Counted from the stretch's first letter, positions 1 through 10,959 are shown. The stretch is 64,000 nt of DNA from Poa pratensis (GCA_947311845.1 CAMZMU010000089.1:21880438-21944437); one strand, 5' to 3'. Program-made: numbers and translations. The notes: generated by a model from the letters alone, not told the origin.

Positions 1-145
1 CCTCGTTTCTTATTGCCAACGTTCCCTGTATCGGTTGGAAGCAGGCCTATTCAGTGAGATATTTTTCTAAGGAACACCAATTTTTAACCATCGACACCTC
101 GAGCGATGATGTCATGCAGTGGACATCAGCAAGCTTGGGCAATAT
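1..145. repeat. Segment duplicated at 48308-48450
   Basis: The first ~145 bases match 48308-48450 almost base for base, with small indels and substitutions (for example the shared CATCGGTTGGAAGCAGG-type core and GATGATGTCATGCAGTGG). Similarity fades after about 145. The copy begins at or before the window edge, so its true length is unknown. No coding potential is recognised. It is either an old segmental duplication flanking the whole interval or an unrecognised dispersed repeat. Confidence 0.8.
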
Positions 146-237
146 ATCTTGTTGCATCGATCTGTCCGGTACTCATAAACCTTACTCTTGTTGCATCTGT
201 CCAGTACTCATATAATCATATCTACTTTACTGATATA

Positions 238-275
238 CTCCCTCCGTTCCACAATATAAGATGTTCTGCGAATAG
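238..275 (+). mobile_element. Stowaway-like MITE end, truncated
   Basis: The terminal motif CTCCCTCCGTTCCA preceded by TA is the typical start of grass Stowaway MITEs. No matching opposite end follows; GC-rich LINE-like sequence begins about 15-50 bases later. It is therefore a fragment, probably cut by the LINE insertion. Confidence 0.6.
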
Positions 276-284
276 TACTCAAGA

Positions 285-368
285 TGTGTCTCACGCGGCG
301 AGTGCCTGTGGCGACAGGCGACTCGCGAGGCGATTGGGTCGGCGCACCCGAGCCTCGCCGTGGCGACC
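285..368 (+). mobile_element. LINE-A 5' fragment (left of LTR element 1)
   Basis: This GC-rich stretch ends in CGACC immediately before LTR element 1. The same CGACC restarts at 7201 on the other side of the element and leads into more GC-rich sequence and a LINE ORF1. It is inferred to be the 5' leader of that LINE. The exact LINE start is not visible. Confidence 0.5.
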
Positions 369-1937
369 TGATACGTCTCAAACGTATCTATAATTTTTGA
401 TGTTCCATGCTGATATTATATCAATTGCTACATGTTTTGGTTACACTTTATATCATTTTTATGCATTTTCTGGACTAACCTATTAACAAGATGCCACAGT
501 GCCAGTTCCCTGTTTTCTGCTGTTTTTGGTTTCAGAAAATCTATTAAGGAAATATTCTCGGAATTGGACGAAACAAAAGACATCGTCAATAATATCACGA
601 GGAGATCACGGAGTCCAAAGGGGAGTCGGAGCAGACCCACCAGGGGGCCACGCCACACTAGGGCGCGGCCCAGGGTGGGCCCGCGCCCCCCTATGGCGTG
701 GTGGCCCCCCTCGGCCACCGACGCCGCCTCTTCGCCTATATATTCTCCGCGACGCGAAAACCCTATTACGGTCGATCATATTCCACGAAAAGTTCCGTCG
801 CGGCCGTCATCGTCAATCTCAGATCGGAGGAGTTCTGAAGCTCTTCCCGGCACCCTGCCGGAGGGGAGATCATCACCGGAGGGCTCTACATCACCATGCC
901 TGCCTCCGGAGTGATGCGTGAGTAGTCCACCCCTGGACTACGGGTCCATAGCAGTAGCTAGATGGTTGTCTCTCTACCTTGTGCCTCCATGTTTAGATCT
1001 TGTGAGCTGCCTAACATGATCAAGATCATCTTATTGTAATGCTAGATGTTGTGTTTGCTGGGATCCGATGAATATTGATACCATGTTTATTCAAGTTGTT
1101 TATCTATGTGCTCTTGATCTTGCATGCTCTCCGTTGCTAGTAGATGCTTTGGCCAAGTAGATGCTTGTGACTCCAAGAGGGGGTATTTATGCTCGATAGT
1201 GGGTTCAGTCTCTAGATATCTGGATCAGTGACAGAAAGGTCTAAGATGGTAGATGTGCTGTTGCTACTAGGGATAAAACATTGGTGCAGTGTCCAAGGGC
1301 ACTTGTATTGATTACATTACACACTTTACTTCATGCAATAATCTGTTGTTAGCAACTTAATACTGAATAGGATGCGGATGCTGCCTTGAAGGTGGATTAT
1401 TTAGGCATAGATGCGGTTGGAATAACGGTCTATGTACTTTGTTGTAATGCCCAACTAGATTTCATAGTAGACATCTTGGCATGTATTGCATTGTTATGCC
1501 CTCTCTATTTGTCAATTGCCCAGCTGTAATTTGTTTACCCAACATGCTAGTTATCTGTTCTGAGAGAGACACCACTAGTGAACTGTGGACCCTGGTCCAA
1601 TTTCCTCATACTGTTTACACAACCTGCTGCAATCATCTGTTTCCTGTTACTTGCTGTTTCCTGCTGTTTTCCACACCATACGTTTAACTCTTTGTTTCTG
1701 CAAGACCGGAGAGATTGACAACCTCTCTGTTTCGTGTTGGGCAAAGTTCTGGTTTGTGTCTGTGCAGATTCCACGTTGGTGCAAGCTCCCTAGCGCCAGG
1801 GGGAGTCAACATCAACAACCTTCCGATAGATCGTCAAGTCCTACTGGATTGATAACCTTGGGTAGATTTCTCAAGGGAAAACTTCTGCTGTCTACATCAT
1901 AACCTTCCTCTTGGGGTTCACCAACACGTAGCCATCA
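369..1937 (+). repeat. 5' LTR of element 1
   Basis: 1569 bp, TG...CA. It begins with a perfect 7-bp inverted repeat (GATACGT CTCAA ACGTATC). An AT-rich start is followed by a GC-rich block (~600-930) with a TATA-like CTATATAT at 736-743, consistent with the LTR promoter. It matches the 3' LTR except for a 25-bp stretch (from ~790) missing there, single-base indels and a few substitutions. ORFs in its GC-rich part recur in every LTR copy and are not genes. Confidence 0.93.
736..743 (+). promoter_or_regulatory. Putative TATA box in the LTR
   Basis: CTATATAT follows the GC-rich block and precedes CTCCGCGACGCG. The same site is conserved at 6023, 11313 and 16512 in the other LTR copies, and the diverged LTR at 27029 also keeps CTATATAT. 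This position fits a retrotransposon core promoter. It is inferred only. Confidence 0.5.
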
Positions 1938-1947
1938 AGCTGTTTTC

Positions 1948-1965
1948 TGGCGCCGTTGCCGGGGA
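1948..1965 (+). other. Primer-binding site (tRNA-Asp type), first copy
   Basis: TGGCGCCGTTGCCGGGGA is complementary to the 3' terminal 18 nt of plant tRNA-Asp including CCA, as recalled from the tRNA sequence. It lies 10 bases after the LTR end. It marks the minus-strand priming site and argues for Athila-like ancestry. Confidence 0.85.
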
Positions 1966-2032
1966 AGTACTCATCATCACCATCATCATCATCCTCAAAT
2001 ACTCTCCCGTCAACCAGGCACCAGCTGTTTTC

Positions 2033-2050
2033 TGGCGCCGTTGCCGGGGA
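2033..2050 (+). other. Second copy of the primer-binding site
   Basis: The same 18 bases recur 85 bp downstream, together with the preceding AGCTGTTTTC spacer. Between them is a CAT/ATC-rich spacer. Element 2 has only one copy and joins directly to CTTGGAGG, so the extra copy arose by duplication or template jumping in element 1. Confidence 0.85.
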
Positions 2051-2223
2051 CTTGGAGGCTATTGGAAAGGGGAGTCTCTCAGTTCCAATCTCTTTACTTT
2101 GTTTTTTGTCTTGTTTTAGTTTTGTTTTGCTTGCTGTTAAAAATCAAAAATCCAAAAAAAATTAAATTCCTGCATCTAGTTTATTTCGGTTTGTTATTAT
2201 GTCTAGTTCTTTGCTTGCTATTC

Positions 2224-3042
2224 ATGGGTACTTTGCTTGAAACTTGTCCTATGGCTGAAAACAACTTGAGAAACCTTTATGAAATTTATCTTGAGCTAGG
2301 ACATGATGTGTTTGAAGAGAAAATTAAAAAACCTATGGAACTTTATTTGCATGATAGTACCAATGATATTGGTATACACTCTTTGAACATGGTTGTTGCT
2401 AATGCTATGGAAAATATTAAGCTTGGGGAAGTTGGTAATGATACTATTGAAATAACTTCTTTTGATAAATTTGAGGTAGACAAACATTCCTTGACTCAAG
2501 AGAAAGCAAAAATAACAGAAGTACCAAATATTTCCCCCAATGTTGTTTATGAAAATCCATGCTATTTTGATAAGTCTTATGATAATCCTCTTTTTATTCC
2601 TAATTTCGAAATGCATGGTAATGAGAGTGTTTGCTTAGAAAATGTTTATGATAAAGCTCTAGATGATGGTCCTATGTTGCTTGATAATATTATTAATTCT
2701 ACTATTGAGAGTGATCAATCAACTTGTTTCAATATGTCTAAAAGTGGGTTTGAAATTTTTGATCCCACTATCTTGCTTGATAAAAGTTATGTGTTTGTAG
2801 ATCATAAAAAGCATGCTTTATGTGATAGTTATGTTGTTGAGTTTGTTTATGATGCTATTGAAAATTATTATGAGAGAGGGAAAGATGGTTTTAAAAGTTT
2901 TCATGTCACTAAAATACCTCTCTTTGTGTTGGAAGTTTTAAAGTTGGATTTGTTGCATCTTCCTATGCTAGCTGCTTTATGCTTCAATGATTTGTTTTAC
3001 TACAATATTCCTCTGCATAGGAAGTGGGTTAGACTCAGATGA
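2224..3042 (+). CDS. Retrotransposon-encoded protein of unknown class (272 aa)
   Basis: This AT-rich ORF starts at an ATG (MGTLLETCPMAENN) after the primer site and ends with HRKWVRLR and a stop. It lacks CCHC knuckles, aspartic protease DTG, reverse transcriptase YXDD or integrase HHCC motifs. It is acidic and rich in Asn, Asp, Leu and Ser. The same protein is encoded by element 2 at 12714-13616 with an identical sequence until a C-terminal frameshift, so coding sequence is maintained or the copies are young. An upstream in-frame extension to 2041 exists but begins inside the primer-site region, so the downstream ATG is preferred. Function is unknown. A gag-like remnant is possible but not shown. 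Confidence 0.55.
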   Translation: MGTLLETCPMAENNLRNLYEIYLELGHDVFEEKIKKPMELYLHDSTNDIGIHSLNMVVANAMENIKLGEVGNDTIEITSFDKFEVDKHSLTQEKAKITEVPNISPNVVYENPCYFDKSYDNPLFIPNFEMHGNESVCLENVYDKALDDGPMLLDNIINSTIESDQSTCFNMSKSGFEIFDPTILLDKSYVFVDHKKHALCDSYVVEFVYDAIENYYERGKDGFKSFHVTKIPLFVLEVLKLDLLHLPMLAALCFNDLFYYNIPLHRKWVRLR

Positions 3043-5639
3043 TTTTGATATTTGCCTCTTGATGCTCTCTTTGTTTTTCAACTCTTATTCTTATGCGAGC
3101 ATCATTAAAATCCTAAAGCCTAGCTGAAAGGCATTAAAGAAAAGCACTTGTGGGAGATAACCCATGTGTCAAGGATGCTTGTTTACCTCTGTAGCAACTC
3201 CTTTGTATCTTTTATTTGCTGTTTTGTTGTGCCAAGGAGAGTTACTAATGCAAAGTTGGTTTTTATTTTCGGGACTGCATTGGGACAGATTGCTGTTCGT
3301 CACCGTTTAATTCAGTAGAAAATCAGAAAAAATCGAAAAATGCTGAAACTTTTTGTGCATGTTCCTGATGATGTTACGCAACTTTCATTATTTCAAAAGT
3401 TCTTCATCTGAGCATCGTAAGTGCCTCGAAAAAATTCGTCATTACAGACTGTTCTGGTTTGACAGATTCTGTCTTTTATTTTGCATTCTCTCTTTTACAA
3501 GTTTTTAAGTGGTTTCTTTTCGTGTAAAAGTGCCCACTTGAGCCTAGTAACAGTGGCTAATGTTTAAAATAGTTGGCTTGTGAGTTTTGTCTTTGCTAGA
3601 ACTTTGAAGTATTATCTTTTAGTGCACTAACCTGCTAATGAGAAAAGCTGTTAAGTTTTGGTGTGAAGGAAGTTTTCAAGTGTTGATAGAGGAGAATGAT
3701 ATTACATGATCAAGAAGAGTGAAGAGCTTAAGCTTGGGGAGGCTTACCTCCCCAGCATATTTCAAGAAGACTCAAGCATCTAAGCTTGGGGATGCCCAAG
3801 GCATCCCCTTCTTCATCTACAAATTATCAGGTCATCTCTAATGGTGCTATATTTTTATTGCTTCATACTAGTGTACTCTTCCTTGGAGCGTCAGTGTGTT
3901 TTTGTTTTCAGTTTGTTTTGTTTTGTTTGCTGTGCTATACTTGTTGGATCCTAGTATTCATGTTTGGGAGAGAGACACGCTCCACTTTTTCATTAGAATA
4001 CTCTTGTGCTTCACTTATACTTGTTGAGTATTCCTGTCTAGTTGCTGTTATTGCTGTTAGCTCTCAGTTTTTCATATCTCTTGTTAGAGCTTTCAGTTTC
4101 TTTTGAAGAAAGTACTCTCTTGCTTCACTTATATCTGTTTGGAGAGTTGTCAAATAAGTTGATTGGTGTTTGGTTGGACCAGAAAAATGCTATGCATGTG
4201 GTAGTGGTATAAAATGCTTACATGAATCTTTTTAGATCGTTGTCTTGAGTAATTTGATGCTTGCCAATTGTTTTGAGCTGTCAAGTAATTAATGTTTAAG
4301 CTTGTGCATCATGTAAGTAATGGCTATTAATGAAGAACTACTATAAGGATTTTCTGCTATAATAATCTGTTGCATAATTGGAAGTCCATAGTAGTCTAGA
4401 TAATTTTTGGATGAAGGCTATGTGTTAACAAGGAAGACAGTGGGAGTCTATGGTTCGTCAAACCTTGTGTTTTATGTACACTCTTGCTATTCCAGTTGAT
4501 AATGATGTTTGCTTATAATAACCTTGCTAGCCTAAACTCTGTACTAAGAGGGAATGCTTCTTGTACATCCAAAACCTTGAGCCAAATCCATGCCACCTGT
4601 GTCCACCATACCTACCTATTATGTGGTGTTTTCACCATTCCAAGTAAATTTCTTCATGTGCTATCTACTAACTACTCAAAACAATTATCCTTTTTGTGTC
4701 ACTACTTGAAAAGCTCATAAGGACGTAGATAGGTGGTCTTTATTTCCTGGTTGATCAAATTTTACACACCTGGACTAGTGGCATATACATCCGCTTATCC
4801 AATAATTTTGCAAAAAGAGCTGGCAACGGGGTGCCCAGTCCCAATTAATTACAACTTTAACCAAACAATTCTCTTCACATCTTTTTGCCCCTGATTCGTC
4901 AGTCAAGCAATGTTCACAAGTGTGTAAACAAAAGAGAAGAGGGATGATCTGCCCGCTGGTAGAAATAACGTCCTTCATGGGAGCCGCTCTTGTAAAGTTT
5001 GATCAACTAGTGAAGTAGAGTATTGCCTATTTGCTGATTTGTTGACACCTGTATACACCATTACCTTACAAAACAATATTTTATGCTCTCTATATGCCTT
5101 CGGGAACTACAGCTCTAGCACATGATGTTAATCCCTGCTTCCCTCTGCGAAGGGCCATTCTTTTACTTTTATGTTGAGTCAGTTTTCCCACTTCTTTCTG
5201 TCTACTTAAGCAAACATCATTGTCAACTCCAGTATAACAGTTTTTACATAACTTTGTGTTTGGTTGATCATATTCTTTGCATTGACATTATCTATATGAT
5301 ATACATGTTGAAAGTTGAAGCAAAGCTGAAGCTATTATCTTCCTTTGTGTTGATACAAACACTTTCATGTTGAGAATTATTGCTGCTGTGAACTAACTAT
5401 TATGTTAGACTATTATATCTCTAAATGTTTTATAGTATTATTCATGAAAGTTTGCACTTGTGTGATCACTTATGTTTACTCTTTATTTACTTGCTTGCAA
5501 ACTATAGACCATTGGCTTGGATCACTTCATTCAGATCATGTGCATTACATTGTTATTTGATCAAAGATTGTGTTGGTAGCATGTCACTTCAAAAATTATC
5601 TGTTTTTATCGTTTACCTACTCGAGGACGAGCAGGAACT
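3043..5639. other. Non-coding interior of element 1
   Basis: 2.6 kb, AT-rich, with only short ORFs and no recognisable pol domain. It contains two copies of an AAGCTTGGGGA-type motif (near 3730 and 3782) that resembles the sequence next to the 3' LTR. The region is repeated almost unchanged in element 2 (13617-16128). Confidence 0.7.
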
Positions 5640-5654
5640 AAGCTTGGGGATGCT
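5640..5654 (+). other. Candidate polypurine tract of element 1
   Basis: AAGCTTGGGGATGCT lies immediately before the 3' LTR, where plus-strand priming would occur. The same bases precede the 3' LTR of element 2 (16129-16143). It is only moderately purine-rich, so the exact primer is uncertain. Confidence 0.55.
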
Positions 5655-7200
5655 TGATACGTCTCAAACGTATCTATAATTTTTGATGTTCCATGCTGAT
5701 ATTATATCAATTGCTACATGTTTTGGTTACACTTTATATCATTTTTATGCATTTTCTGGGACTAACCTATTAACAAGATGCCACAGTGCCAGTTCCCTGT
5801 TTTCTGCTGTTTTTGGTTTCAGAAAATCTATTAAGGAAATATTCTCGGAATTGGACGAAACAAAAGACATCGTCAATAATATCACGAGGAGATCACGGAG
5901 TCCAAAGGGGAGTCGGAGCAGACCCACCAGGGGGCCACGCCACACTAGGGCGCGGCCCAGGGTGGGCCCGCGCCCCCCTATGGCGTGGTGGCCCCCCTCG
6001 GCCACCGACGCCGCCTCTTCGCCTATATATTCTCCGCGACGCGAAAACCCTATTACGGTCGATCATATTCCACGAAAATCTCAGATCGGAGGAGTTCTGA
6101 AGCTCTTCCCGGCACCCTGCCGGAGGGGAGATCATCACCGGAGGGCTCTACATCACCATGCCTGCCTCCGGAGTGATGCGTGAGTAGTCCACCCCTGGAC
6201 TACGGGTCCATAGCAGTAGCTAGATGGTTGTCTCTCTACCTTGTGCCTCCATGTTTAGATCTTGTGAGCTGCCTAACATGATCAAGATCATCTTATTGTA
6301 ATGCTAGATGTTGTGTTTGCTGGGATCCGATGAATATTGATACCATGTTTATTCAAGTTGTTTATCTATGTGCTCTTGATCTTGCATGCTCTCCGTTGCT
6401 AGTAGATGCTTTGGCCAAGTAGATGCTTGTGACTCCAAGAGGGGGTATTTATGCTCGATAGTGGGTTCAGTCTCTAGATATCTGGATCAGTGACAGAAAG
6501 GTCTAAGATGGTAGATGTGCTGTTGCTACTAGGGATAAAACATTGGTGCAGTGTCCAAGGGCACTTGTATTGATTACATTACACACTTTACTTCATGCAA
6601 TAATCTGTTGTTAGCAACTTAATACTGAACAGGATGCGGATGCTGCCTTGAAGGTGGATTATTTAGGCATAGATGCGGTTGGAATAACGGTCTATGTACT
6701 TTGTTGTAATGCCCAACTAGATTTCATAGTAGACATCTTGGCATGTATTGCATTGTTATGCCCTCTCTATTTGTCAATTGCCCAGCTGTAATTTGTTTAC
6801 CCAACATGCTAGTTATCTGTTCTGAGAGAGACACCACTAGTGAACTGTGGACCCTGGTCCAATTTCCTCATACTGTTTACACAACCTGCTGCAATCATCT
6901 GTTTCCTGTTACTTGCTGTTTTCCTGCTGTTTTCCACACCATACGTTTAACTCTTTGTTTCTGCAAGACCGGAGAGATTGACAACCTCTCTGTTTCGTGT
7001 TGGGCAAAGTTCTGGTTTGTGTCTGTGCAGATTCCACGTTGGTGCAAGCTCCCTAGCGCCAGGGGGAGTCAACATCAACAACCTTCCGATAGATCGTCAA
7101 GTCCTACTGGATTGATAACCTTGGGTAGATTTCTCAAGGGAAAACTTCTGCTGTCTACATCATAACCTTCCTCTTGGGGTTCACCAACACGTAGCCATCA
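5655..7200 (+). repeat. 3' LTR of element 1
   Basis: 1546 bp and nearly identical to 369-1937. It lacks 25 bp between CCACGAAAA and TCTCAGATCGG. It ends GTAGCCATCA followed by the target duplication CGACC. Confidence 0.93.
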
Positions 7201-8024
7201 CGACCGCGGCCGGAGCCAGCGCAAGGGGCGCCGGTCACCGGCGGAGCGTGCTGTGGCCGTGGGCGGCGCGTGCCTCAGTGGAGGAGCTGGAGTCCTCCGA
7301 CGTCGAGCTCGAGTTCTGCGACTCCCAAGCTCCGCGTGGGGCGGTGACCTTGGGGGCGTTTTGGCCGGCGATGCTACGAGATCTGTCGGGCGGCGTGGTC
7401 CAGGGGGACCTACCACCGCCGACAGCGTCTGCGCCATCCGAGATTTTGCCGGCGCACGTGGCGGTGTGGTCGCCAGAATCGTTGGAGGAGTTTCCGCCGC
7501 TGCGCTCGCCAGGGGGCGGGTTCTAGGCTGATGAGCTTAGCACATGGGTGCCTGAGGCGGGGAAGTTTCGGGTGGGCTCGCTGGTGGTGCCGCTGCTGGG
7601 GGATCCGGTGGTGTCGCCGCCGCCGCCATTGGCTTGGACGCAGGAGGGCTGCGTCGAGCTAGGGTTTGCCTCGGTGGGGCAGACGGGGTTGTTGGGCCGG
7701 GAAGTGGACCGTGGGCCAGGGGTGGCTGAGGCATCCGCTCTGTGCGCTTCTGCGGCCCAGTTGTTGGGCCGTGAGGAGGTTGCTGGGCCTTCGTGTGCGG
7801 CGCGGGATGCCCGACACGTGGACATGGTCTCGAATCGGACGGTAAATGGTGGGCGTGGTCGTCGCCGCCACCTACTTAACTGGTTGTGGCTCCCGTCCGG
7901 AACCCTAGATCTCAAACTAGGGTTTCCAGCCAGCTCTCACGACGTGAGGAGAAACAAGTCCAGAGCAAAAGTTCTTGTCGCGCCGCCGCTTCTCTCGCGC
8001 CCCTCCTCCCCGTTCCTCGTGGCG
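7201..8024 (+). mobile_element. LINE-A 5' leader
   Basis: GC-rich sequence resuming after LTR element 1. Several overlapping GC-driven ORFs exist in all frames but none shows a known domain before the ORF1 start at 8025. This fits the long leader of plant L1-type LINEs. The start of LINE-A itself lies left of 369. Confidence 0.5.
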
Positions 8025-9350
8025 ATGGCGCGAGACTGGAACAACGGAGGCAGCGGTGGTTGGCGCGCGGGCGCGGGGAGTGGAGAAGGTAGCAGCCATG
8101 GCCAAGGAGGCCCGGTCGGTGGCGGCGGCGGGGGCCGACGCTACAACGCGGAGGACCTCAGGGCGAAGCTGAATCGTGAGCAAGAGGAGAAAATAAGACA
8201 ACAGCGCGAGCGCGATGGCGACGCCTTCCGCCACCGATAAGAGGGTCGTTTCGCTGGCAACCGCCAGGGGCGCGGGGCGGATGACCGGTCGGGCAGGGGC
8301 CCTGACAACCGGTACCGCTCCCCGCCTCGGTTTGGCCCTAGGGGTGGGGATCCCCCAAGTGACGCTGGCTACAAGAGGCCAAGGCCGCCGCCGCCTGGTC
8401 CAGTCCAAAATGCGCCGGCGGGAGGGGTCCCGTCGGAGGCGGATCTTTCGCAAGTTACTTGTTACAATTGTGGCAACCAAGGTCACATCCAGACTAACTG
8501 CACTGACAAACCGTTCTGCTCCAAGTGCAAGAAAGCGGGGCACCCTACGAAGCTCTGCACGGCGCCTCCAAAATCCTCGGCCCTAGGCTGGGCGGGATTT
8601 GGCATTGAAGGGCGAGGGTTTGTGTATGTGGAGGAAGAGAAAGCAGAGCCAGAGAGGAACCCTCGGAACGAGGCTACAGTAAAGATCGACACCAACATCC
8701 TCTCAGACCTGATGGTGGAAGAAGAGTTCAAGGACTTGGTGCAAGAAAATTGGGATTGGCAAGTGAAGCAGATCTCGGAGAACTCGTTCTCGCTGGTTTT
8801 CCCCTCGAAAGAGCTCTTGAGGATGGCAACCCGTGGGGGCGGGCTCTGCCTCCCCGCGTCTGAGTGCCGGGCGGTGGTCACGGAGACATGTGTGGAACCA
8901 CTGCATGAGGAGACGCTGACGGTGACGTGGATCAAGCTGCATGGTGTTCCGGCGGCATGGCGGGTGGAATCCCGGCTGTTGGCGGGTACGCTCGAGCTGG
9001 GAAGACCTCTGTAGGTGGACATCGAGTCGCTGCTGCCCAAGGAGGGACCTGTCCGTATGCGTTTCGCCTGCAGGACCCCGGTTCAACTCCAGAACCACAT
9101 CACCCTGTTCGTTAACCTTAAAGGGTATAAGGTGCGTGTGGAGCGGGAGACTGGCGGCAGCGGGAAGGGTCCTGCCCCCCCCCCCGTCCCCTCCTCCCTT
9201 CAAGAAACATGACAAGGACCATGACAAACGCGATGATAAGGACAGGGACCGCGATAGAGACCTGAGCTCTGAAGATGAAGATTGGGAGGACCGCAATCCG
9301 AAGAAGGCAAAGACTAGCAGGAGCAAGTCGCCAGCGAGCAACGTTGGGAA
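8025..9350 (+). pseudogene. LINE-A ORF1 (zinc knuckle plus DUF4283), broken
   Basis: The reading frame from ATG 8025 (MARDWNNGGSGG) runs with two in-frame stops (TAA 8238-8240, TAG 9012-9014) to a C-run near 9177, after which the frame shifts by one. It encodes a basic Gly/Arg-rich N-terminus, two zinc knuckles (CYNCGNQGHIQTNC and CSKCKKAGHPTKLC, ~8470-8560), then a DUF4283-like domain (IDTNILSDLM... to GYKVRVERE, ~8680-9150). A charged DKDRDRDRD/SSEDEDWED tail follows. This is the nucleic-acid-binding ORF1 of plant L1-type non-LTR retrotransposons. The element stops abruptly near 9355 with no ORF2 after it, so it is 3'-truncated as well as mutated. Confidence 0.8.
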
Positions 9351-9355
9351 GGGGG

Positions 9356-9848
9356 CATTTCTCGAATTATGCATGTCCAACTGGCGCATTTTCTCGAGTT
9401 ACGCATGGATTGCGACTAAGATTTTTCTCCAGTTAAACATAGGTTGCAACTAAGATTTTCTCCACGAACACAATGTGCGTGGACTGACGCTCGATTACGT
9501 GTAGTGTACAACTGGAGTATAATTACACATGGTATGCAACTGAGACTCTTGTCCGTGTGCTGCATCTACTCTTGTCCGTGTGCTGCACATACATGCGATG
9601 CATGCGATATGGAGTTTGTCTGTGTACATGCGATGCACACTGACCGTTTTTCCGTGTGCGTGTATCCGTGTACTTGTACCCAGCGTACAGGTGATTCGAT
9701 CTCCTGGCGCTCGCTCGCTCGTGAGAGCGGACCTTTGCACTTGTCTATCGGCCTGGTGTATGGTTGGAAGCCCAACTAGAGCCCAGGATAGAACACGAAG
9801 ACATGCACATAGTCCAACTCTAATGAAGGAAAATAAATCGGAGTACCA
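9356..9848. other. Unassigned sequence left of the SINE nest
   Basis: This stretch carries short direct repeats (GCAACTAAGATTTTCTCC-like; CTTGTCCGTGTGCTGCA twice near 9550-9590) and no convincing gene. It was contiguous with 21562 onward before the SINE inserted. Confidence 0.5.
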
Positions 9849-9857
9849 GAAAAACGC

Positions 9858-9935
9858 TTTTTTTTTTGTGAAACACAGAACAAACGTAGACGCTCACATA
9901 CACGCGCATACACTCAACCCTATGAACACACGCAC
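9858..9935 (-). mobile_element. Au-like SINE, 3' part (left piece)
   Basis: A T-run followed by GTGAAACACAG...GACGCTCACATACACGCGC is the reverse complement of the 3' end of an Au-type SINE. It is preceded by the target duplication GAAAAACGC (9849-9857), which recurs at 21553-21561. The SINE is interrupted at 9935 by LINE-B and resumes after 21293. Confidence 0.8.
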
Positions 9936-9941
9936 GACCCG

Positions 9942-10805
9942 TTGTCGGGGGCCAAGCCACAGGAGTCTGTGGGCGAAAGGGCAATGACTTCTGGGCCTTT
10001 GTCGCCCGGTCAAGATGGTCAAGGTGGACAGGTTGGGTGTGTTTCGGTGGCTGTGGATGGAACTATTGCGGCTGCAGATGGTGATGTGGCGGCCGATCAG
10101 CGTCCGTCTGCTGGGTGTGCAACGGCAGCTCAAGACATTGCTGAGCCTTTGGTGATGCGCCAGCCCGCTTTGGGTTTGGGTGCTGATTGGGTTCTCGCGC
10201 GGCGCTGCCATGACTCAACTCTTGCAGTCTCCGATGCTCTAAACCTGACAGAGCGCTCATTCCAGACGGGTTGCACCGAGTCTCCGATAGTGGCAAGCCC
10301 TCGTTCATCTTTCGGTTCCCCAGTCCACTGCTCGCTCATGGTAGATGTGGAACCAAGCCCTGCCTCTGTCTTGTTCGGCAGCAGGCACAGTGAGCAAGGC
10401 TTCCACACTCCGGTGCGCCAAGACACTACTGCACAAGACAAGGCAATACTGCAAGAACTTCTTACTGAAATTCGTGCGCACATTCAGACGCTTCTCCTCC
10501 CGCTCCCAAATGTGCAGCAAGCACGAAAGCGCAACCGCAGATTCATCCCGACCGGGTCGCTGCGCAAAAGCAAAAGGCTTGCGGCAAAGGCCACTACCAA
10601 ACCAGCTTCTGCAATCAAGCGTTCGCAACAAGTTCTGATGAACAAGTTGGGAATTTGTCCTGTGGAAGAAACAATCACTGAAGCCCATCTTCAACAATAT
10701 GCTGAATACTTCCAGAACCCCCTCGATACCAGCCAGATCAGTGCCCTCGCTGCCCTCTTTGCGCTCTCAATCCCACAGCTGGACGAAGAGGAGCTCTTCG
10801 CTTGA
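9942..10805 (+). pseudogene. LINE-B ORF1, C-terminal part
   Basis: An open frame of 287 codons enters from the truncated left end with no ATG at the boundary and ends TGA at 10803-10805. The N-terminal two thirds are low-complexity, Ser/Ala/Gly-rich. The end (LQQYAEYFQNPLDTSQIS ... LDEEELFA) resembles the C-terminus of grass LINE ORF1 proteins. No zinc knuckle remains because the N-terminal part was lost at insertion. ORF2 begins 36 bp downstream, the usual short spacing. Confidence 0.65.
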
Positions 10806-10959
10806 TTTGTTCAGTCGGTTGCTATCCGCAGGTCTGCCTCATGGATATTATAAATCATAATATTGTTGTCTGGAATCCGCGTGGTCTGAATACCCCTGGC
10901 AAAGACTCAGCTGTTAGGCTCGTTGTGGAGGACACGAATGCAGCTATTGTGTGTCTTGT

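Larger units (their letters stand above)
369..7200 (+). mobile_element. LTR retrotransposon, element 1 (complete, non-autonomous)
   Basis: Two long terminal repeats (369-1937 and 5655-7200), both starting TGATACGTCTC and ending GTAGCCATCA, bound a ~3.7 kb interior. The element is flanked by the 5-bp target duplication CGACC (364-368 and 7201-7205), so this is one insertion event. Ten bases after the left LTR lies a primer-binding site complementary to the 3' end of plant tRNA-Asp, as used by Athila-type Ty3/gypsy elements. The interior holds one AT-rich ORF of 272 aa. No protease, reverse transcriptase, RNase H or integrase motif is seen, so it must be mobilised in trans. The near-identical LTRs suggest a recent insertion. 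It is nested in LINE-A. A second almost identical copy lies at 10960-17713. I do not assert a family name. Confidence 0.93.

Noticed and set aside
432..921. ORFs of 140-160 codons in the GC-rich LTR block, on both strands, repeated in every LTR
   Set aside because: They overlap in several frames, recur only with the LTR, have no domain, and are broken by indels between copies; they are by-products of GC-rich LTR sequence.
1948..1965. Possible tRNA-Asp gene fragment
   Set aside because: Only the 18 bases complementary to the tRNA 3' end occur, directly after an LTR, in both elements: a primer-binding site.
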